Part shown: piece by piece, positions 8,897 through 18,366 of the stretch
How the letters are laid out: every line of letters starts with the position of its first letter
How positions within the stretch are numbered: position 1 is the first letter of the stretch
The notes under the pieces: generated by a model
What the model was told of the DNA's origin: nothing
The model's input: only the letters and a program-made list of their open reading frames with translations
Database searches by the model: none
Translations under genes and position numbers: made by a program
Assembly: GCA_040702975.1 (NCBI GenBank)
Contig: CP159990.1
Location: 682,001-746,000 of the forward strand
Origin: Roseburia hominis
GTDB lineage: Bacteria; Bacillota; Clostridia; Lachnospirales; Lachnospiraceae
Direction of reading: 5' to 3'
DNA: 64,000 nucleotides

Positions 8897-8918
8897 GTCC
8901 AGTGGACATTCATCTCGG
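8897..8918. repeat. Second copy of the GTCC-N3-GGAC hairpin motif
   Basis: It shares GTCC, GTGGAC and TTCATCTCGG with the inverted repeat at 4581-4610, so related sequences bracket the hypB to hypA block. The stem is shorter here. Confidence 0.5.
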
Positions 8919-9045
8919 CTGGAGGGAATTTGGGGGGCAGGGTATGCGAAATGGAAGGTTTGGCAGAGAAGAGTGTAATTATGGTAAAAGTCTGTTTGAA
9001 TAAGAAGAAACGGGATACACTGAAAAGAAAGTATATTAAAATAAA

Positions 9046-9098
9046 AAACAATTAAAATGATTGTTTTTCTTATTTACAAACCATTAAAATAATGGTTT
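9046..9098. promoter_or_regulatory. Two matching palindromic operators
   Basis: Two 21-bp palindromes of the same form, AAACAAT-N7-ATTGTTT (9046-9066) and AAACCATT-N5-AATGGTTT (9078-9098), have centres 32 bp apart, about three helical turns. They lie directly upstream of the HTH/HipA-like pair and overlap its AT-rich promoter region (TATAAT at 9101). This is the usual autoregulation layout of HipBA-type modules. Confidence 0.7.
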
Positions 9099-9119
9099 AA
9101 TATAATTGAGGTGGTTCAA

Positions 9120-9668
9120 ATGGAGGAAAAACGGTTTATGATTCCTGGGTTTGCGACTGCACAGGACATAAAAAGAATAAGAAAAATGTTGGGACTTACA
9201 CAGAAAGAATTTTCGAATCTGATTGGCTGCTCCAAGCCAACAGTAGAGAGATGGGAGACTAGTGAAAAGAAGATTACAGGTCCTGTTGTCCTGTTGCTTA
9301 AAATGTTGGAACGTCAGTCGGAATATGTGGAGGAGATACTGGTTCCGCCAAGAAAATTTCCACTTAGGCTGTGGTATATGCATAGACAGAATGTATGTAC
9401 ATTGATTGATGTAGATGAGATAAGGCATCAGGTTAAAATCAGAAATTATACGGACAATGTCTTGTTTCGGGCATTTGGCAGTAATGAAAGCCCTGATTTT
9501 GAACAGTATCAGGAATTCCTGGAATCCAGGTGTTTCCCCAAAAGTCGCGATAAGATAAAATTGGTGCTGAAGGATTTGGATCTGCCATTTTATGATCCGC
9601 TTATGATTATAGAAAAGACAGAGGGGAGGATGGCGGAGGACGATTTCTGGATTCGGATAGAGAGGTAA
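9120..9668 (+). CDS. HTH regulator of a HipA-like module
   Basis: An N-terminal XRE-type helix-turn-helix (IRKMLGLTQKEFSNLIGCSK, then PTVERWE) covers about residues 15-55 and resembles the HTH half of MqsA/HipB-type antitoxins. The rest, about 120 residues, is not recognised and may neutralise the downstream kinase-like protein. The ATG spaced 8 bases after GAGG is preferred over a GTG three codons earlier. Only three bases separate it from the next gene. Confidence 0.7.
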   Translation: MEEKRFMIPGFATAQDIKRIRKMLGLTQKEFSNLIGCSKPTVERWETSEKKITGPVVLLLKMLERQSEYVEEILVPPRKFPLRLWYMHRQNVCTLIDVDEIRHQVKIRNYTDNVLFRAFGSNESPDFEQYQEFLESRCFPKSRDKIKLVLKDLDLPFYDPLMIIEKTEGRMAEDDFWIRIER

Positions 9669-9671
9669 GGT

Positions 9672-10478
9672 ATGGTTGAACTTTTTGAACAGGATATTCG
9701 AAAAAACGACAGACAATCTTCTAAGGGTAATCAGTTAAAGTGGAAAAATGAAGGGGTCTGGTATAAAGCTGACTATACGGGCTATGAAGGCCTGGCAGAA
9801 TATATGGTTTCACATCTGCTTGGGTATTCGACACTTGAGAAAGAAGAATATGTGCTTTATGACCTGGAACAGATCAAATACAAATCGATTGTTTATAACG
9901 GGGTAAAGAGTAAAGATTTTTTGTACGGAGATTGGCAGATTATCACATTGGAGAGACTATTTAAGAATATTTTCAATGTGAGCCTGTATCAGTCGGTTTT
10001 TCGCATAGGGAATCACGAGGAAAGATTACATTTTCTCGTAAATCAGGTGGAGAGAATTACACACTTGAAAGATTTTGGAAAGTATCTCACGAAGCTGTTT
10101 ACCATTGATGCTTTCTTCCTTAACGAGGATAGGCATATGCATAATATAGCAGTATTGATGAATGCGGAAGGGGAATTTGCATACTGTCCAATTTTTGATC
10201 ATGGAGCGGGACTTTTATCGGATACAACGATGGATTATCCGGTAGGAGGAAATCTGGAGGAATTTATGAGGGAAGTGTCAGCGAAAACGATATCGGGGGA
10301 TTTTGAGGAGCAGCTTGATCTTGCAAAGGCGATGTTTGGGGGTCAGATGAAATTTTCTTTTCGGAAGAAGGAGGTCGAGGAGCTATTGAATGCGGCAGAG
10401 GGATACTCCGTGGCAGAAAAAGAGAGGGTGAAGGAAATTCTGTATTTGCAGATGAGAAAGTATCAGTATTTGTTTTAA
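9672..10478 (+). CDS. HipA-like kinase-fold protein
   Basis: A 268-residue protein with the HipA C-terminal signature: NEDRHMHNIAV near residue 153 (catalytic Asp and metal-binding Asn) and PIFDHGAGLL near 176. HipA proteins are Ser/Thr kinases that phosphorylate translation factors and induce dormancy. At 268 residues it lacks most of the N-terminal HipA domain, so it belongs to the short HipA-like class. The HTH gene upstream and twin operators support a toxin-antitoxin or regulatory pair. Substrate unknown. Confidence 0.7.
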   Translation: MVELFEQDIRKNDRQSSKGNQLKWKNEGVWYKADYTGYEGLAEYMVSHLLGYSTLEKEEYVLYDLEQIKYKSIVYNGVKSKDFLYGDWQIITLERLFKNIFNVSLYQSVFRIGNHEERLHFLVNQVERITHLKDFGKYLTKLFTIDAFFLNEDRHMHNIAVLMNAEGEFAYCPIFDHGAGLLSDTTMDYPVGGNLEEFMREVSAKTISGDFEEQLDLAKAMFGGQMKFSFRKKEVEELLNAAEGYSVAEKERVKEILYLQMRKYQYLF

Positions 10479-10623
10479 TGTCAGGCAATAAAGATCCCTG
10501 CCAGACTTCTCAGCTATCTGCGCAAGATATAGGCCTTGTGTTGAACAGAGGTTATGGTATATTATTAAATCAATAACAAATGGAAAAGTGATGAAGTACC
10601 ATTATGAAGGAGGAACTCGTAAA

Positions 10624-11466
10624 ATGAATGGAAATGGAATTATGAAAAATATATCTTCAAAGAAAATAGCAATGGTTGCGGTACTAATAGTGGTAGCAAT
10701 CTTTTCCATGACCGTTGTATCGAAAATAGCAAGCGACCCAGCAAATCATTCGAAAACGATAGAATCCTTAGATGAAAAGAAAGCAACCGTTCTAAAGCTA
10801 ACTGCAACATCGACGGCCGCGGCCTCTGCAATCGCCGCAATTCCCGGAGATGCGACTACGCCTGTAGCGAACAAACTGGCAGATTTATCGTCGTATTTTT
10901 TAATCATTTTAATGGTTGTTTTTGTGGAAAAATATCTAGTCACATTAACGGGATATGCCACATTTTTTATATTGATTCCACTGGCATGCGCATTGCTTGC
11001 ATTGGGGCTTTGCTTAAACAAAAACGTTTTGAAACTGTTGGCTTTGAAAGTAGCGTTGTGTGGTCTCATCATTTTTTTCATTCTTCCAGTCAGCATGAAG
11101 GTGACGGACAAAATCGAGCAGACTTATGAATCTTCGCTGGAGACGACCCTGGAGGACGCGGAAAATATGACGGAGGAAATTAATGAAAATACGGACTCAG
11201 AAGGAAATATACTCGAAAAGGCCTTGAAGAAAATCCAGGGCGGGATATCGGGAGTGATTGAAAAAGGGGAGAATCTTCTGAATAATTTTATTGAATCGAT
11301 TGCTGTGATGCTGGTCACATCTTGTGTGATACCGGTAGTGGTGCTGCTATTCGCAGTATGGCTGGTGAAAATGTTATTTGGGATACAGATTAATGTCTCA
11401 CCTGATTTGCCTAAAAGAATATCGAAAAAAGTTACAAACCGTAAAGAGGTAAAGAGAGAAGAATAA
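10624..11466 (+). CDS. Integral membrane protein of unknown function
   Basis: Not recognised. The preferred start follows AAGGAGG by ten bases (MNGNGIMKNISSKK). Hydrophobic segments lie near residues 15-35, 85-105, 110-130, 135-155 and 225-250. An acidic helical stretch (about 165-205) is probably a coiled region facing one side of the membrane. The C-terminus is basic. Its 3' end abuts a spoIIID-like remnant. Confidence 0.65.
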   Translation: MNGNGIMKNISSKKIAMVAVLIVVAIFSMTVVSKIASDPANHSKTIESLDEKKATVLKLTATSTAAASAIAAIPGDATTPVANKLADLSSYFLIILMVVFVEKYLVTLTGYATFFILIPLACALLALGLCLNKNVLKLLALKVALCGLIIFFILPVSMKVTDKIEQTYESSLETTLEDAENMTEEINENTDSEGNILEKALKKIQGGISGVIEKGENLLNNFIESIAVMLVTSCVIPVVVLLFAVWLVKMLFGIQINVSPDLPKRISKKVTNRKEVKREE

Positions 11467-11532
11467 TGCTATGGTAAGGCAGACGGCAAAGCGGTTCGGG
11501 ATTAATAAAAGTACGATAGTAACAAAATAGAA
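11463..11532 (+). pseudogene. Fragment of a spoIIID-like gene
   Basis: About 65 bases match the recognition-helix region of the intact spoIIID at 13467. The reading is NAMVRQTAKRFGINKSTI, against NATVRQTAKRFGISKSTV in the intact gene, then a stop. Neither end of the gene is present. The rest of the gap to 11747 holds no supported gene. Confidence 0.7.
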
Positions 11533-11747
11533 TGATATGTGAGATGGATATGGAGAAATCATAACAGAAGCTATGGATGATTTTTGTGACGACCCGTTTC
11601 TGATAGAGAAATATGTCTTTGCCGGAATGTAAAATACAACCCGGAGGGTGAAGCAATAAATGTGGCATCATTTGTAGGATTATGATACACTAATGGCAAA
11701 GAAAAAGAAGACAGTTCAAAATGCTTCGAAAAAAAGGTGTTGATAGT

Positions 11748-13331
11748 ATGGGTATGTATTTGAATATCGGAAATGCCGGATTTCAGTCGGTTCGAAAAGG
11801 GCTTTATGTTGATAAAACAGGATTAATTTCGTTTATCAATAACACGCTTGGGACAAAGGATAAATTAACTTGTGTGAGCAGGCCAAGAAGATTCGGGAAA
11901 TCATTTGCCACGCAAATGTTGTGTGCATATTATGATAAAAGCTGTGATTCTGAAGAATTATTTTGTGATCTGGAGATAGCGAAGGATCCGGAATACGATA
12001 AATTTTTGAATAAATATGATGTGATCTATCTGGATATCACATGGTTTATTTCTACAGTAAAAAATGTGAAAAATACGGTTTGTTATTTGCAGGAGCAGGT
12101 AATTGAGGAACTTTGCAGTGTTTACACTTCCGTTGAAAGGGAATCTTCGCTTCCTGTCTTGCTTGCAAAGATTGCGGAAGTAACTGGACATAAATTTATC
12201 ATCATTATAGATGAATGGGACGCTCTGTTTAGAGAAGCGAAGGAGGATACAGAACTGCAAAAGGAGTATTTGCAGCTGCTCCGGGGACTTTTCAAAAGCA
12301 GTCTGACGGATAAGATGATAGAAGCGGCATATATGACGGGAATTCTGCCAATTAAGAAATATGGAACTCAATCAGCGTTAACGGATTTTAGGGAATATAC
12401 AATGCTTCAGCCCAAAAAGTTAGCAGAATATGTGGGGTTTACAGAAAATGAGGTAAAATCTCTTTGCCAGGAATACGGCATGGATTTTGAGACTGTCAAG
12501 AGGTGGTACGATGGCTATTCCTTCAATAAAGTAAAATCCATATATAGTCCTAATTCTGTTGTACAGGCAATCAAAAATGAAGAATTTTGTGATTATTGGA
12601 CAGAGACAGAAACGTATGAATCATTGAAATTTTATATAGGTATGAATACAGGTGGCTTGAAAAATGCAATTGTTGCCATGCTTGGAGGCGAAAGATACAA
12701 GATTAATACAAGAACATTTCAGAATGATATGTCAAGCATCAGAAGTAAGGATGATGTGTTAACACTGTTGGTGCATTTAGGATATCTTGCCTATGATTCA
12801 ACAGAGAAAGAAGTGTATATACCCAACCATGAGGTTGCTGATGAATTTAAAAATGCGGTGGAATATAGTGACTGGGAAGGAGTTTCAGCAGCATTGCAAT
12901 CATCAGAGAAGTTATTGGAAGCAACGCTTCGGGGAGATACAGAGACTGTGGCAAAAGTACTGGATAAAGTTCATACAGAGAATGTATCGGTGCTTGCGTA
13001 TAATGACGAAAATTCTCTGAGTTGTGTTATTACGCTTGCTTATTATGCTGCACAAAGGGATTATTTTTTGATAAGGGAGCTGCCTGCAGGAAAAGGATTT
13101 GCAGATATTGCTTTTTTGCCGCGAAAGTATGCAAATAAGCCGGCGCTTGTTATTGAATTAAAATGGGATAAATCGGCTCAGGGAGCAATCGCTCAGATTA
13201 AAGAAAAAAACTATGCTGGTGCGCTGGAAGAATATGTGGGAAATATTTTGCTGGTAGGAATCAATTATGACAAGAAAAACAAAACACATGAGTGCGTAAT
13301 AGAAAAAATGCCGGGGCATTTGCCGGAATAG
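11748..13331 (+). CDS. AAA-ATPase with C-terminal PD-(D/E)XK nuclease domain
   Basis: A 527-residue protein of the AAA-ATPase-like/DUF1703 class. It opens with YVDKTGLI and the P-loop-like PRRFGKSFATQM near residue 45; Walker B (IIIIDEWDALF) is near 150. The C-terminal domain has the nuclease core GFADIAFLP...ALVIELKWDKSAQGAI near residue 450-480, with the Asp and ExK of the PD-(D/E)XK fold. Many paralogues occur in gut Clostridia and Bacteroidetes, with unproven roles. The start with the tandem Met (MGMYLNIG) is preferred over an ATG nine codons earlier, though the ribosome binding site is weak. Confidence 0.75.
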   Translation: MGMYLNIGNAGFQSVRKGLYVDKTGLISFINNTLGTKDKLTCVSRPRRFGKSFATQMLCAYYDKSCDSEELFCDLEIAKDPEYDKFLNKYDVIYLDITWFISTVKNVKNTVCYLQEQVIEELCSVYTSVERESSLPVLLAKIAEVTGHKFIIIIDEWDALFREAKEDTELQKEYLQLLRGLFKSSLTDKMIEAAYMTGILPIKKYGTQSALTDFREYTMLQPKKLAEYVGFTENEVKSLCQEYGMDFETVKRWYDGYSFNKVKSIYSPNSVVQAIKNEEFCDYWTETETYESLKFYIGMNTGGLKNAIVAMLGGERYKINTRTFQNDMSSIRSKDDVLTLLVHLGYLAYDSTEKEVYIPNHEVADEFKNAVEYSDWEGVSAALQSSEKLLEATLRGDTETVAKVLDKVHTENVSVLAYNDENSLSCVITLAYYAAQRDYFLIRELPAGKGFADIAFLPRKYANKPALVIELKWDKSAQGAIAQIKEKNYAGALEEYVGNILLVGINYDKKNKTHECVIEKMPGHLPE

Positions 13332-13466
13332 ATGAAAGGTAGTAAAAGTTATCATATTACAACCAGTCAATATGTGAGGGGAAACGAGGAGAAAATAGAA
13401 CGTGAATCCGCATATTGCATTTTTCCCCTGCATACATTGTAAAAACGATGTTTGCAGGGGGATTTT

Positions 13467-13724
13467 TTGAAAGATTATATTGCAAAAAGAGCCGTAGAAA
13501 TCGCCAATTATATTATAGAAAATAATGCCACGGTAAGGCAGACGGCAAAGAGATTTGGGATTAGTAAAAGTACGGTACATAAAGACGTGACAGAACGCCT
13601 GATCCAGATTAACCCTTCTCTTGCGGCGGAAGCGCGCAAGGTGTTGGACCTGAATAAATCGGAGAGGCACATACGCGGTGGACTGGCTACACGGGAGAAA
13701 TATCTTCATATGGAACACAGGTAA
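13467..13724 (+). CDS. spoIIID: Stage III sporulation regulator SpoIIID
   Basis: About 85 residues matching SpoIIID closely: NATVRQTAKRFGISKSTVHK for the helix-turn-helix and SERHIRGGLATREKY at the C-terminus. SpoIIID switches gene expression in the mother cell during sporulation. The start is a TTG after GGGGG that gives the family N-terminus (MKDYIAKRAVEIANYI). An imperfect hairpin of about 16 bp ending in TTTTTT sits immediately upstream and overlaps the ribosome binding site, so it may be the terminator of the preceding gene or limit initiation. It places the host among spore formers. Confidence 0.92.
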   Translation: MKDYIAKRAVEIANYIIENNATVRQTAKRFGISKSTVHKDVTERLIQINPSLAAEARKVLDLNKSERHIRGGLATREKYLHMEHR

Positions 13725-13762
13725 AAAATGTGCGGGGCATGAGACATGTCTCGCATTTTTTG
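13723..13762 (+). terminator. Terminator after spoIIID
   Basis: AAAAAATG...GCG and CGC...ATTTTTT flank a CATG-AGA-CATG apex. It would work in both directions. Confidence 0.75.
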
Positions 13763-13926
13763 AATGCAAAAATAGGGCGGGCTTTTTGCGATCAAGAAAA
13801 GCGTGTTATGGTTGGAAAATAACCTTCTCACGTTATTTATACTGTCATGTAAAGTCAGGGTAATATTATATCCTTGAAAAACCATCTATCCAGCCGTATA
13901 ATGAAACGGTCAGGAGTGAGGAAAAA

Positions 13927-15282
13927 ATGAAACAAAAGATAGACAGAAGTCATTATTTATTTACAAACAAACAGCTTGCCGCGCTGATTGGACCGCTGGT
14001 CATCGAACAGCTTTTGGCTGTTCTGGTGGGAATGGCGGATTCCATTATGATCGCAAATGTAGGAGAGGCAGCAGTCTCAGGGGTATCCCTTGTGGATAAT
14101 ATCATGGTGCTGCTGATCAATATTTTTGCGGCGCTGGCGACCGGAGGCGCGGTGGTGGCCGGGCAGTACCTGGGGCAGGAGAATAAAAAAGACGCCTGCA
14201 AGTCGGCAACGCAGCTGGTGTGGTTCGTCACCTTGTGCGCCGTGGGGATTACGGTACTGGTGTATTTGGGAAAGGATTTGATCCTGGATCACATTTTCGG
14301 ACAGATCACGGCCGAGGTCAGGGGGCATGCAAATATTTATCTGTTGATCGTGGCGGCGTCGATTCCTTTCATCGCGCTCTATAACGGAGGAGCCGCTATT
14401 TTCCGGGCTATGGGGAATTCACGGATCTCCATGGTTGTGTCCATGATTATGAACGTGATCAATGTAAGCGGCAATGCGATTTTGATCTTCGGGCTTCACC
14501 GCGGGACAGAGGGAGTTGCGATTCCCACCCTGGTGTCGCGTATGGTCGCGGCAGTCATTATTATTGTACTGCTCTGCCAGGAGAAATGGACGCTGCATAT
14601 TGAGAGAAGCTGGAGGTTTAAGCCGAACAAGAAGATGATTCGAAATATTCTCAGGGTAGGCGTTCCGAATGGTTTGGAAAACAGTATGTTTCAGCTGGGG
14701 AAAATTCTGGTGCTGAGTCTGGTTTCCACCTTTGGTACATATGCCATCGCAGCGAATGCGGTGTCAAATGCGGTCGCGCTGTTTCATATCCTTCCGGGAA
14801 TGTCCATGGGGCTTGCGATCACGACGGTCGTTTCCCAGTGCGTTGGGGCGGGGGATTATGAGCAGGTACAGTATTATTTGAAGAAAATGCTGGCGATGAC
14901 TTACGGGGCGATCGTTGTGACCGTGGGAATCATTTATCTGATGATGCCACTCATTTTGAAAGCCTACCATTTGTCCGATCTGACTGCCAGAACGACGGAA
15001 CAGATCGTAGCTTTCCATGGATTGAGCTGTATTGTGATCTGGCCGGTGTCATTTTCCCTTCCGTCGGCGTTCCGGGCGTCGGGAGACGCGAGAATGTGTA
15101 TGATTATTTCGGTGGCTTCCATGTGGATTTTCCGTATCGGGTTCAGTTATTTGCTGGGACTGTATTTTGGAATGGGCGTTTTCGGAATCTGGGTAGCGAT
15201 GGTGATCGACTGGGTAGTACGGGCGATTTGCTTTGTAATCCGGTATCGAGGCGGCAAATGGAAACATGCGGCGTTGGTGTAG
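13927..15282 (+). CDS. MATE-family efflux transporter
   Basis: A 451-residue integral membrane protein with about twelve hydrophobic helices and the MATE pattern: an N-terminal LIGPLVIEQLLAVLVGMADS segment and an internally repeated second half starting near residue 235 (ILRVGVPNGLENSMFQLGK). MATE proteins export cationic drugs or metabolites using Na+ or H+ gradients. It has its own ribosome binding site (AGGAGTGAGG). Substrate cannot be inferred. Confidence 0.9.
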   Translation: MKQKIDRSHYLFTNKQLAALIGPLVIEQLLAVLVGMADSIMIANVGEAAVSGVSLVDNIMVLLINIFAALATGGAVVAGQYLGQENKKDACKSATQLVWFVTLCAVGITVLVYLGKDLILDHIFGQITAEVRGHANIYLLIVAASIPFIALYNGGAAIFRAMGNSRISMVVSMIMNVINVSGNAILIFGLHRGTEGVAIPTLVSRMVAAVIIIVLLCQEKWTLHIERSWRFKPNKKMIRNILRVGVPNGLENSMFQLGKILVLSLVSTFGTYAIAANAVSNAVALFHILPGMSMGLAITTVVSQCVGAGDYEQVQYYLKKMLAMTYGAIVVTVGIIYLMMPLILKAYHLSDLTARTTEQIVAFHGLSCIVIWPVSFSLPSAFRASGDARMCMIISVASMWIFRIGFSYLLGLYFGMGVFGIWVAMVIDWVVRAICFVIRYRGGKWKHAALV

Positions 15283-15374
15283 AAGTAATGAAAAAGACAG
15301 CTGTGTGAAAAAGGGAAATATATCGTGGTGATGTAAAGATACCTGAAAGGGGAAAATGCGGTAAGGGGGATCTT

Positions 15375-18080
15375 ATGTTTTCGGATAAATTGCAGGAATA
15401 TGCGCAGAAAAAATATGAGCAGAGGCTTCCGGTACTGGGAAAAATCGGGGAAGTCGTGGCAGGAAAACTTCCGCTGTGTACCAAGGAAGAGCAGATTTTG
15501 ATGAAATTTTTCTACGGAACCATGCCGCTTCGAGATGCCGGTGAATATGAGTTTGAGGTGTTTTTGGGCTTTGTGCGGCATTCGCTTATGGTGTATCGAA
15601 CGATGGAGTGGTGCCGGGAGGTGCCGGAGGAAATCTTTTTGCACCACATTTTATATTATCGAATTAATTCGGAAAATATCGAAGACTGCCGGAAGTTCTT
15701 TTATGAAAAACTGATTGACCGCATCAAGGGGAAAACTTTGCAGGAAGCGGTGCTGGAAATTAATTACTGGTGTGCGGAAAATGGCTCCTATGAGGCGTCG
15801 GACCATAGAACGATTTCGCCGCTCGTGCTATATCGCTCGGGAAAAGGACGCTGCGGGGAGGAGTCAACATTTGCGGTAACGGCATTTCGCAGTGTGGGGG
15901 TTCCGGCCAGACAGGTTTATGCACCATGGTGGGCACACTGCGATGATAATCACGCGTGGGTGGAAGTATATATAGAAGGAAAATGGCATTTTCTGGGGGC
16001 TTGCGAGCCGGAGGAAATATTGGATAGGGGCTGGTTTGTGAATGCATCTTCCAGAGCGCTTCTGATTCATACCAGGAATTTTTCGGATTATGGGGACGAT
16101 TTGGGAGAGCCGTGTGTCGGGCGGGAGGACCGAATCTGGTTCTATAATGTGACTGCGGGCTATGCAAAAGCCAGACAATTTGAGATCCGGGTTCTGGAAG
16201 AAGACGGAAGAGCGGTCGGACAAGCAGATGTGTTTGTGGAAGTTTTGAACAGCGGGGAGTATCATAGTGTTGCAAAGCTCTGTACGAATGAGGAGGGAAA
16301 GGCATCGATTCTGATCGGCCTCGGGTCCATACATCTGCGCATAGTAAAAGGGAAGAAAGGCCGTGAGGTGACGGTCAATACCCGTGTTCAGGAAAGCGCT
16401 GCGGTCGTGATTAGAGAGGACTGGTTTGCGGAAGGACAGGGAGAATGGACTCAGTTGGATCTGGAAGCGCCGGAGGATTCCCCGATACATCGGACGCTTA
16501 TGTCAAAGGAGCAAAAAGACAGGAGCTTAAGGAAACTTTGCAGGGCAAATGAAATACGTTCCGGCAGGATAGAAGGGTATTACGTGGAGGAAAAGGCGGC
16601 CCGGTATCCGGAGGAAAAAGAAATCTTGCATGCTGCGGCGGGCAATTTTGATGAGATTTACAGTTTTTTGGATAAAGACAGCAATGTGGACAGAAGATAT
16701 TTGCTGCATAGCCTGACGGTGAAGGATTATAAAGATGCGAAGGCGGCGATTTTGGAAAAACATCTTGGCCATGCGTCGAAATACAGGGAACGTTGGGAAA
16801 AGGCCGGGAAATTGGATATTTATATTTCGTATATACTTTGTCCCAGAATTTATCTGGAAGAAATGACGTATTACAGGGAATTTATTGAGAAATATTTTGG
16901 TGGGCAGGCATGGCTTAGTGATCCGTTTGCGATATGGGGATATATTGAACGGACGATTGGTTATGACAGTGCAGAGGACTACGGAACCATTTTCACAACG
17001 CCGGTCGGTACGCTGTCGCTCCGGTTTGGAAATCTTGTCAGCCGCAGGATCTTGTTTGTCGCCATTTGCCGTACTTTTGGGATTCCGGCGCGAATAAGTC
17101 CGGTCAATATGTAGGCGGAGGCGTATTTGGGAGAAGCCTTTGTTTCGGTGGAGCATGTGATGGACGGCGAGGCGGAAGATGAGGGGAAGCAAGGGCAGAG
17201 TAAGGAATCGAGCCAAATTGAAGTGTTGGAGCAGAGTAAAGCGCTGGGGCAGATTAAAGAGCCGGGCAAGAGTAAAGAGCTGGGTCAGGTTAAAGAATTG
17301 GGGCAGAGTAAAGCGCTAGGGCAGATTAAAGAGCCGGGCAAGAGTAAGGAGCCGTGCCAGATTATATTACGGAAGACGGAAGAGCAAACGGCCGGGTATT
17401 ATCAGACATGGACGATTGCAAAATTTGACGGAAACAGGTTCATAACGCAAAATTATGCAGAGGAAAGCTTTGTGGATAATTGCCTTTGCCTTGAGGCGGA
17501 AGCAGGATTTTACCGCATATTGACCACGAATCGTTCGCCGAATGGAAATCAGTTGGCGGCAGAGTATCGTTTTTGTTTGGAAGAGGGTCAGACAGAAGAG
17601 GTGCAGATGCATTTTCGAAAGGGGAGCCCGGAAGAGATGCTGGTAGAGTATCCGCTGGAGGATTTTGAGGTGATGGAGGACGGGAAGCAGGAGATGGCTT
17701 CTTGTTTAACAGGGGAGAAAATAACGATTCTGGCGTTTCTGGACGAAGGGCAGGAGCCGACAGAGCATGTGCTGAATGAAATGTTAGAGCAGCAGAAGTA
17801 TCTGGATTCGCAGAATTTTCATATTTATTTTGTCCTGAAAGGTGAAGAGGCTTTGCAGAACAAAACGCTTGGAAGAGTTCTGGAGAGCGTGTTATCTGTC
17901 CGGGTCGTATATGGGGCATTTGATGAAATTGTGGAACCGTTGGCCCGCAGGATGTATGTGGACCCCGACAAACTGCCGCTGCTCCTTGTGGTGCGGCCGG
18001 GACTTATTGGTATTTATGCGAGCAGTGGGTATAATGTGGGGAGTGTCGAGATGATGCTGAAATGTATCCGCGAGGTATAG
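15375..18080 (+). pseudogene. Transglutaminase-family protein split by an in-frame TAG
   Basis: A single frame of 902 codons is broken only by a TAG at 17112-17114. The 579-residue first part has a transglutaminase core near residues 155-215: Cys in GRCGEES, His in DDNHAWVEV, then an acidic residue in WHFLGACEPEE. A carboxypeptidase-regulatory-like segment follows near 270-330, then a second papain/transglutaminase-like region ending FGIPARISPVNM. After the TAG the frame continues AEAYLGEAFVSVEHVMDGEA, a hexapeptide-repeat linker and a thioredoxin-like C-terminal region of about 150 residues. CAG to TAG is the simplest cause. A new start at TTG 17127 would have no good ribosome binding site. 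The family is probably a cytoplasmic peptidase-like enzyme of unknown substrate. Confidence 0.7.
17230..17358 (+). repeat. Degenerate hexapeptide-coding tandem repeat
   Basis: The coding sequence repeats an 18-bp unit encoding variants of QSKALG (QIKEPG, KSKELG, QVKELG), with a higher-order period of 72 bp. It would form a flexible charged linker and may vary in copy number. Confidence 0.8.
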
Positions 18081-18269
18081 TGAACTCCAATTTATTTATG
18101 AGGGCGTGATGGAAAATATATTTGCGAGGCGTGATCAGTGAGTTTGTCTGCGGGAAACGTAAGGGAAATGGGACGTGGAACGGGCAAACAGAAAAATACT
18201 GATTTGAAATTTAAATTCCAGTGCAAAGTTACATTCCGCACGCCCAACAGAAAAATTTGGTTTCAGGCA

Positions 18270-18298
18270 TTGTAAATATCTGAGTGCTATTTTATAAT
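18270..18298 (+). promoter_or_regulatory. guaA: Candidate sigma-A promoter of guaA
   Basis: TTGTAA, 17 bases, TATAAT, giving a leader of about 60 bases before the guaA start codon. No purine riboswitch fold was seen in that leader, and the rest of the gap from 18081 shows nothing else. Confidence 0.6.
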
Positions 18299-18366
18299 TG
18301 AAATGATTTGACGTGAAGAAATATTTCACAGCACAAGACGCGAGAAAATAAAAGGGAGGCGCACAG

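Noticed and set aside
8826..9045. Small gene between hypA and the HipBA-like module
   Set aside because: Only a leftward frame without a ribosome binding site, crossing a terminator and an operator.
17112..17114. Pyrrolysine-encoding TAG
   Set aside because: No Pyl genes in the window and the family is not a methylamine methyltransferase; a point mutation is simpler.
18081..18366. Purine riboswitch upstream of guaA
   Set aside because: The leader after the predicted start is only about 60 bases, with no conserved core or terminator hairpin.
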